Shown: piece by piece, positions 58,056 to 64,000 of the stretch
How the letters are laid out: each line of letters opens with the position of its first letter
How positions within the stretch are numbered: the first letter of the stretch is position 1
Source: Pseudorasbora parva
Taxonomy: Eukaryota; Chordata; Actinopteri; Cypriniformes; Gobionidae
NCBI RefSeq assembly: GCF_024679245.1
Contig: NC_090178.1
Span: forward strand, 28,739,955 to 28,803,954
Direction: 5' to 3'
DNA length: 64,000 nt
Made by a program: the position numbers and the translations under genes
The notes under the pieces: generated by a model
What the model was told of the DNA's origin: nothing
Seen by the model: the letters and a program-made list of their open reading frames with translations, nothing else
The model's database searches: none

Positions 58056-60960
58056 TGTGAATTAAACAACAAAAGGTAAAGAGAAAATACTCACAGCTCT
58101 TGAGTGAGTAAATTTAGCTTTAATATGCATGATTCTTTCAATTTACAGTGAAAACTATTGGAAAAAATGACCGGATAGTGGCACTAAAGGGCTATGCTCT
58201 ATCGCATTAAAAAATAATGTACCACCTAAACCCTACCTTAGACCTAGACCTACTCAGACAGTGTGAGCAGGAAGAGAGGGGAAAAAAGGCCTTTGCTTAA
58301 GCAACCATACCATTTTAGCTTGCTTTCACAAGTCTTTGAGCTCTTTTATTTTGACACTTGGTTATGTGTTTACTAGATGTGTTTATTGGACATGTGGTAC
58401 ACAATGGAAATGTCAAAATGTATTTTACAAATCATGCAGTATGGTAAAAGTGTTTTGAGGTCATAAAATGGTATTGTGTGAGGAGCTGCGTGGAAACAAG
58501 TCCTAATTCATTTATAATCTGCCCATGTAATCATAATTTGTTTGAAAAGGAATAAAAGCTGCTGCCACTAGTGATCATTACAGCTGGAAACTGCAGTGAA
58601 TTGCATGCATAGGTAAGTTTTTGGAGTTTTGCAAAAATGTGGGTAGAGACACATTTTTCCATTGAGCCTAGGTTGAATATTTGGCTGCTATTCAGAGGCT
58701 CTGCATTGATAAATGGGCTCCTGGAAACTGCTTCCAGCCGGCAGCTGGCTCCGAGGACCCTCGAGTAGGAGTTCAGCGCCACAAACCTCTGTGGCGGTCT
58801 CTACATGATGCCCTGCCTAGAGTTGGCTAAACAAGCACATCCCTTAAGCTTCCAGGTCCCACTGAGATCCTGCATCCTGCCTTTCTGTCAAGCACAATGA
58901 AGTGTTTTAAGGATTAGAGACGTTCTAAGGACACACAGAGGGAAATGCCGTGAGTCAACTTGGATCATAAACCATCCAAAATCTATGAGCCCTTGGGCAG
59001 CGTCTGCCCTAAGATCCGACTTCACCCTCTATAACACCACCAGTCCTCAGAAGATCCTAGCTTCTGTATAACCCACAAAGAATCTGAGCACCTCAAGGCT
59101 GGATATGGATTTCTTCAACAAGTATTGGTCGCTGAATTTCCTTTTCCCTTGTACAGATGGATTTAACTAGAGAAGCTAATTTATTGCAGCTTTAAAAGAT
59201 TGTTAGCACTGAACAACAGCGGTAAATGATGCGTGTAAGTCAAGCTTCAGCTGTTGAATCAAAGCTCCTCCAAAGATACGAAGCGCTCAAACGAACTCTT
59301 AACTAAAATTTAATTATAAATGACCAGGAATGGCCTCCTCCTGCCTCTATGCACAGATAATTAACTACCTACCATGAGCATTAGCTATTCATTGGTTGCC
59401 TAGATTAAATTGCACATTTTGTAAAGAGCACAATTGTTTAATTTAAAAAAAACCTGAAAAACATCATCAACTTGGTTGGGGGGTTTAATAAAAATAAATA
59501 AATAAAAAAACAACAAAAAACAGTTGCCCTGTGTTGTGCCACTCTAACATTTGAATATGATTGAGATTTAAAGTGGAAATTGCCCTGGAGAAAGAGACTT
59601 CCTGCGAGCGGGGGAAATAAGCAAGCCAGGAGATGCAATCCATCAGAGAGAGTGGCCTCTTCGCTGAGCGCTACAGTGCAAAAAGACCATTATCCAGCAA
59701 AAACACACAGATTTAGATGCACTGATATCTTAACAGTCGGGTCATCGACACAACACACTTTTTTTCTTCTTTTTTTTTGTCTGTATCTTTAAATTACCTA
59801 AAATACTACTCATTAGAAATGCAATTGCAATGACTAGAATACACATTGTCTAATATATCTATATACATTGTTTTTTGTATAAAAACAAAATATATATATA
59901 TATATATATAGATGCATGGTTTTTTTTTTTTGGGGGGGGGGGGGGGGGTTAGTTTAGTTTTTTTTGTCTTGGGTTGATTGTCACGTTTCGCTATGTGGTT
60001 TTATTCAGTGAGTAGCCCAAACAAGCGTATTGTTTTACATTTTTGGCAAATCAAGAATGAAAACCTAAATTCTTTCAAAAAACCTAATGAAGCATCTGAT
60101 GAGCATCCAAAAATGAAAGGCGGTTACAGTTCTACATGAGCCAAAGTGAATGTAGTGCTCCTATCTGTTCAGTGCGGTGGGGAGAGAATGGATTGGGAGC
60201 CAGTGGAGTGGCACAGGATGAGTGGGAGGTGCTGATGAGAGGAGATGAAGGAGGAGGAGAGCTAGAGCTGAAAGCCAGCAGTCTTACAGCATCCCTCCTT
60301 ACACCTCTCAGACACACACCGCTGTGAGGAGGGAACTTCGCTGACAACAGCTGCATAATAACGCTCAACATACACATACCCACAGTAGCACAATGCGTGC
60401 ACTGAAAAAAAAAAAAATTTAAACCAACTTTAAAAAACAAAACAAAAAGTATTACATTTTGATTCAATATTAGAAATAGAAATAAGTTTTTTAACTTTTT
60501 CCTCAACTTAATTTCACCATAAAGAAAAAACTAAAGCTAAATTACATATGATTTTTGTTCATATTGTTGTAATTTTTATTGTAATGTCTTTTTTAATGTA
60601 TATATCATATTTTTATGTACTAAAAAAAGAAAAATAGACAAATGTATAAAATCCTCAATAACTGCATAATTTCTGGAGTCAGTAAAGCTAGTCAGTATAC
60701 ATGTTCTACACATTACACTATTTAATGCCCCCTGTACTCAATTTTATCCCTTAAAACTCATCTTTGATCATCAAAATAAAATATTATAACATTTTTTTTC
60801 TAAGAAAATTTCTCCATGCCTTAAAATGGCTGTAATAAACTCTAAAATGCATAAATAATAACATGGTAATGTGTTTTATGTATATATGTTTACAATATCT
60901 TTACAACATCGGACACATAACGTAATTAACATGATTAGCCTTTTGCTTGACTACGTTATC
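58056..60960. other. Region without recognised gene
   Basis: 58560-59340 and 60130-60350 are less A+T-rich and could hold conserved non-coding or untranslated exon sequence, but nothing decisive is visible. A TA repeat (about 59888-59911) and a poly-T/poly-G run (59921-59949) interrupt it. Confidence 0.4.
59921..59949. repeat. Poly-T then poly-G homopolymers
   Basis: About eleven T followed by about eighteen G. Slippage-prone and a common assembly error site. Confidence 0.9.
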
Positions 60961-60970
60961 AAACAACTAA

Positions 60971-61547
60971 GGGTGCTTTCACACCTGCCTCATTTAGTTC
61001 GGCTGAATCGTACTAGAGTTCGTTTGGTCAGGTGTGAAAGCAGAAATCACACTCGGGTGCGGACCAAAAGCGGACCAAACAAGCGTACCGAGACCTCCTT
61101 GAAGAGGTGGTCTCGGTACGCTTTCAAACAAACTCTGGAGCGGTTCGTTTGTGGTGAGAACGTGATCCGACCTCGAACAGAACCAACCGCAAAAGTACTG
61201 ATCATTTTTGGACTAAACCAGCTGCCGTAGTTAGCTGCGCTGACATTGTGTGCATGACATTATTACCTGATAGATCGTTGGAAATATTTTCGGGAAGATG
61301 AGCATGTCAGTTAAGAATAATTAATGCATGCCTCCGCTTGAATTTTTCCAAACGCAAATTCTGACCAATCGAAAAGCAGTTTAGGAAATACGCCATGGCC
61401 AATGAGTGATGTGGATGTTGTCACGTGCCTGTGTTTTGGTTCAGTGTGGTGTGAAAAGGAACCAAAAAAGCTGAAAAATGCTACAATGTATAATTGTTTG
61501 CCCTTGGTTCAGACCAAATGAACCGAACTAGAGATGTGAAAGCACCC
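60971..61547. mobile_element. TAA-flanked MITE (PIF/Harbinger-like), GGGTGCTTTCACA ends
   Basis: TAA at 60968-60970 and 61548-61550 bound a 577-bp element with ends GGGTGCTTTCACACC and inverted GGGTGCTTTCACATC. It contains an internal palindrome near 61081-61125 (gcgtaccgagacc facing ggtctcggtacgc). Non-coding. Confidence 0.8.
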
Positions 61548-62195
61548 TAATGTGTTGCTAATGTTACACAAACCATGCTCTCGTTCACCATCTCAGAGTC
61601 AGACAGCTGCCTTGATTTTTGATAAAAATCGAAATCCTTCGTCAGCGGAGAAAGGCATAGTTCACCATAATACACATCTTATATTATTCACCCTCTATAT
61701 TGCTAAATGTACCTGATTTTTCATATCAGCAGAAAAATATAACCTGACTTCCTTGAGACTCCCCTGTGTCACAGCATAGTTAATAATATGCTAAAGCCCA
61801 CCCGCACATTGATGTGTTTGGTTACAGCATATTTGTGACATAGAGAACATTGGTTTCAAGCCGCGTGCCGTATTTGAGACTGTCTATGGTTTATTGCAGT
61901 TAAGGAGAAAATACTCAGCAATAGTGCTGCACGATATACCGGTACTAGAAAAGTATCATGATACCCTGCTATTAAAAATGGTAAGATTTGGTATTAGTAC
62001 TGGTACTTTAAGAATGACAGCACTCTAATTAGAGCAGTATTTCTTAATTTGCGTTGATGTGTGAGAGCAGGAGTCAAGACGTGTGTGCAGAGCTCTGCTT
62101 CCACTCCTTACATTTACTAAACAGTGGAAGCAGAGCAGTCAACAGAAACATGCACGAGAAAATAAAGCATGGCGTGGGACATGCTCGCACTGCCG

Positions 62196-62354
62196 GTGTT
62201 GTGCCGAATTCCGCCCCCCGCCAAATTATTACCCCCCCTAGTATTGCTAGGTTTAGGGTTAGTTGTGGGGGAGGGGTTAGGATTAGGCAATCAGGTAGTG
62301 ACTTCAATGAGGGGGGTAATAATTTAGCAGGGGGTTGAAATTCGGCACAACACC
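62196..62354. repeat. Palindromic MITE
   Basis: Left arm GTGTTGTGCCGAATTCCGCC and aaattattacccccc; right arm ggggggtaataattt and TTGAAATTCGGCACAACAC. Arms of about 45 bases around a short A/G-rich loop (tagggttagttgtggggg). Sits inside the 61922-63805 hAT. Confidence 0.75.
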
Positions 62355-62393
62355 AGGCTCTGACCTAAAGTACACGCAAATGCCTTTCACTTA

Positions 62394-63087
62394 GGCTGCA
62401 TTTACACTGCAGGTCTTGATGCACAATTCCGAATTTGGTGACTATATCCGATTTTTTAGACATCATCATTTCAACAGCGACCCATATCCGATATTTGCAT
62501 TTACACTGTACACTGGCAAAACAGCCCAAGACGTTCTTAACCGGTGAAAGGAAGTAAAACAGCGCGATATGCAATGGACGCAGACAAAATGATTGGTCAA
62601 TGTTTTGCTGTCTGCACTGTTCCACACAAGGTCGGCAAAACATTTCTCTCTTAAGGCGGAGAAAAAGAGGAGAACGCTTGACGGGGTTGCCAGGTTTTCA
62701 CAACAAAACCCGCCCAATTGCAACTCAAAACTGTGTTAAAGTAGCCCAATTTCCTCATGAAAACCGCAGACTTGGCAAAACCCAATCGCAGTTTGTGTCC
62801 ACCTGAGTTGACGTCATTCGCCTCCGTCCTTTTTTCAATAACGTACGACTCGCATTTACTGGGGAATATCCGATTTGACCGCTTACATGGCAGACGCTAA
62901 TGCACGCATCCGAATCATATCGGATTTATTACCACATATGAGTGAAGCCTGAATCCGATCTGAGGATATCGGAATTCATGCATTTTTTTCCTGCTTACAT
63001 GTTCACATGTCATATCCGATCTGTGCCACATGAGAGGAAAAAATCGGAATTGGGTCACTTGAACCATGCAGTGTAAATGGGGCCTCA
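62394..63087. mobile_element. MITE with AGGCTGCATTTACACTGCA ends
   Basis: Left AGGCTGCATTTACACTGCAGG and right GCAGTGTAAATGGGGCCT, inverted. Internal copies of atccgat and cggaat blocks recur. Flanking octamers do not match, so no target duplication was confirmed. Nested in the 61922-63805 hAT. Confidence 0.6.
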
Positions 63088-63813
63088 GACAGCATGTGAT
63101 CACGACATCATTTTCCCAGATTATTGGGTTTGAATGGTCAAAAATATGTAAAAAATGCACATCCTGACAAGTATTCGGGTAAACACAGTCGAGTATGTCT
63201 TTAGCGAAAAAGTTTTAGATGTGTTACAGTGTATTGGGTCCGTGCAGGTCTTAAAGGGCCGGATCAAATATTCTGTGACTATGCAGTTGTTGTTGTTTTT
63301 TTAAACATTTGATCATTTAATTTCTTTCTTGAATACTATTGTTAAATAGACCTATTGTAGCTGAAAATGAAGCACTGTTTTTGTCATATTGTTTGTAATT
63401 TACATTTTTGCTTATTTTTTAAAAAACAAAGATAAAATTAAATTAAATATCTATAGTGTAAATATAAAATTACATTTGAAAAATGTAATTATTCGTATCA
63501 TGAAATAAGATCTCTGTAAGGATGTTCACACTGGCATGTAGTTATTATTATCATTATATTATTTTATTTTTTATAGAAAGAGGAGAGAATGGTCAAAAAG
63601 CAGGGTAGGAACATGCTGGCCAAGTGAGTTTTTAGTTTAAAAAGAACAAAAGAAAAGAAAAAAGAAGATAAAACAAGTAAGTTGTCATAATATTCAATTA
63701 CTTTTACTGTTTTTTTTGCCGTGGTATTGATTCAGTTTAGGTATCGAGGTATTTTAGTCTGGTATCGTATCAAAATCATAATTTTGGTATATCGTGACAA
63801 CACTACTCAGCAA

Positions 63814-64000
63814 TGGCATTGACATTGATAAATGTACACATGGTTTGTCTTAAAACATTTTAAAGACACCAGATAGACATATAAACAAAATTAAAAGCTT
63901 GATTTTCAACACAGGGGATCTTTAACCCCTTTCCACACAATGCCCATTTTGGAAAGTGGGGCATAAATAATATACCCAAAATAAAAAGGTTGCTGCTCAA
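63814..64000. other. Window right edge, nothing recognised
   Basis: A+T-rich sequence after the hAT with no supported feature. Confidence 0.5.

Larger units (their letters stand above)
61922..63805. mobile_element. hAT element with perfect 8-bp target duplication
   Basis: Starts TAGTGCTGCACGATATACCG and ends GGTATATCGTGACAACACTA. The flanking octamer CTCAGCAA is identical at 61914-61921 and 63806-63813. It hosts a palindromic MITE (62196-62354) and a second insertion (62394-63087). No transposase found. Confidence 0.9.

Noticed and set aside
60136..60327. 63-codon plus-strand frame in a less A+T-rich patch
   Set aside because: No recognised domain or splice context; kept only as a possible conserved non-coding region.
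1..64000. CRISPR arrays, bacterial operons, riboswitches
   Set aside because: The window is vertebrate genomic DNA; repeats seen are microsatellites or transposons without spaced direct repeats.

Overview
This is a eukaryotic, A+T-rich window from a teleost, most probably a cyprinid (carp, goldfish or zebrafish relative). The evidence is an intron-containing vertebrate synaptic receptor gene and a dense load of transposon families I know from cyprinid genomes: Tc1, hAT, TTAA-flanked THAP (Kolobok-like), TAA MITEs, tRNA SINEs, an L2-type 3' end and an RTE-like LINE.

The only host gene I can support is on the minus strand and runs right to left from about 29.67 kb off the left edge: the 5' half of an NMDA receptor GluN2 subunit, best matched to GluN2D (grin2d). 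Eight coding exons (29338-29640, 28891-29097, 26987-27253, 23025-23353, 20285-20399, 13981-14186, 8080-8248, 1660-1813) join in phase through GT-AG introns. They give 583 codons plus one base: signal peptide, amino-terminal domain, and the S1 half of the glutamate-binding domain, stopping just before the first membrane segment. The pore, S2 and C-tail exons lie beyond position 1. A strong acceptor at 29671 shows that at least one further 5'-UTR exon, and the promoter, lie upstream at higher coordinates.

Introns (1-28.9 kb) hold single insertions: a broken Tc1 copy (168-1427), TTAA-flanked elements (5779-7246, 12098-13501), hAT remnants (9846-10921, 11258-11910), a foldback MITE (14960-15226), a 5'-truncated LINE with a 14-bp target duplication (25131-25869), a cyprinid interspersed repeat and a long TAAAA microsatellite.

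Upstream (29.7-64 kb) I find no host exon. The region is a transposon graveyard with two nested stacks. In the first, a hAT (46791-51102) contains a Tc1 (47485-49667), itself split by another hAT (48318-49337), plus a separate hAT (49736-50985). In the second, a hAT (52707-56792) contains another hAT (52855-54061) and an RTE-like LINE (about 54300-56672).

The most unusual theme is at least five TTAA-flanked elements beginning AGG or AGT, and a sixth disrupted host element. Four THAP zinc-finger exons are recognisable in different states of decay. Two of these elements (5779-7246 and 40224-41534) share the same layout: a THAP exon at one end and a QPY-x-DP-x-SD exon on the opposite strand at the other end, pointing towards each other.
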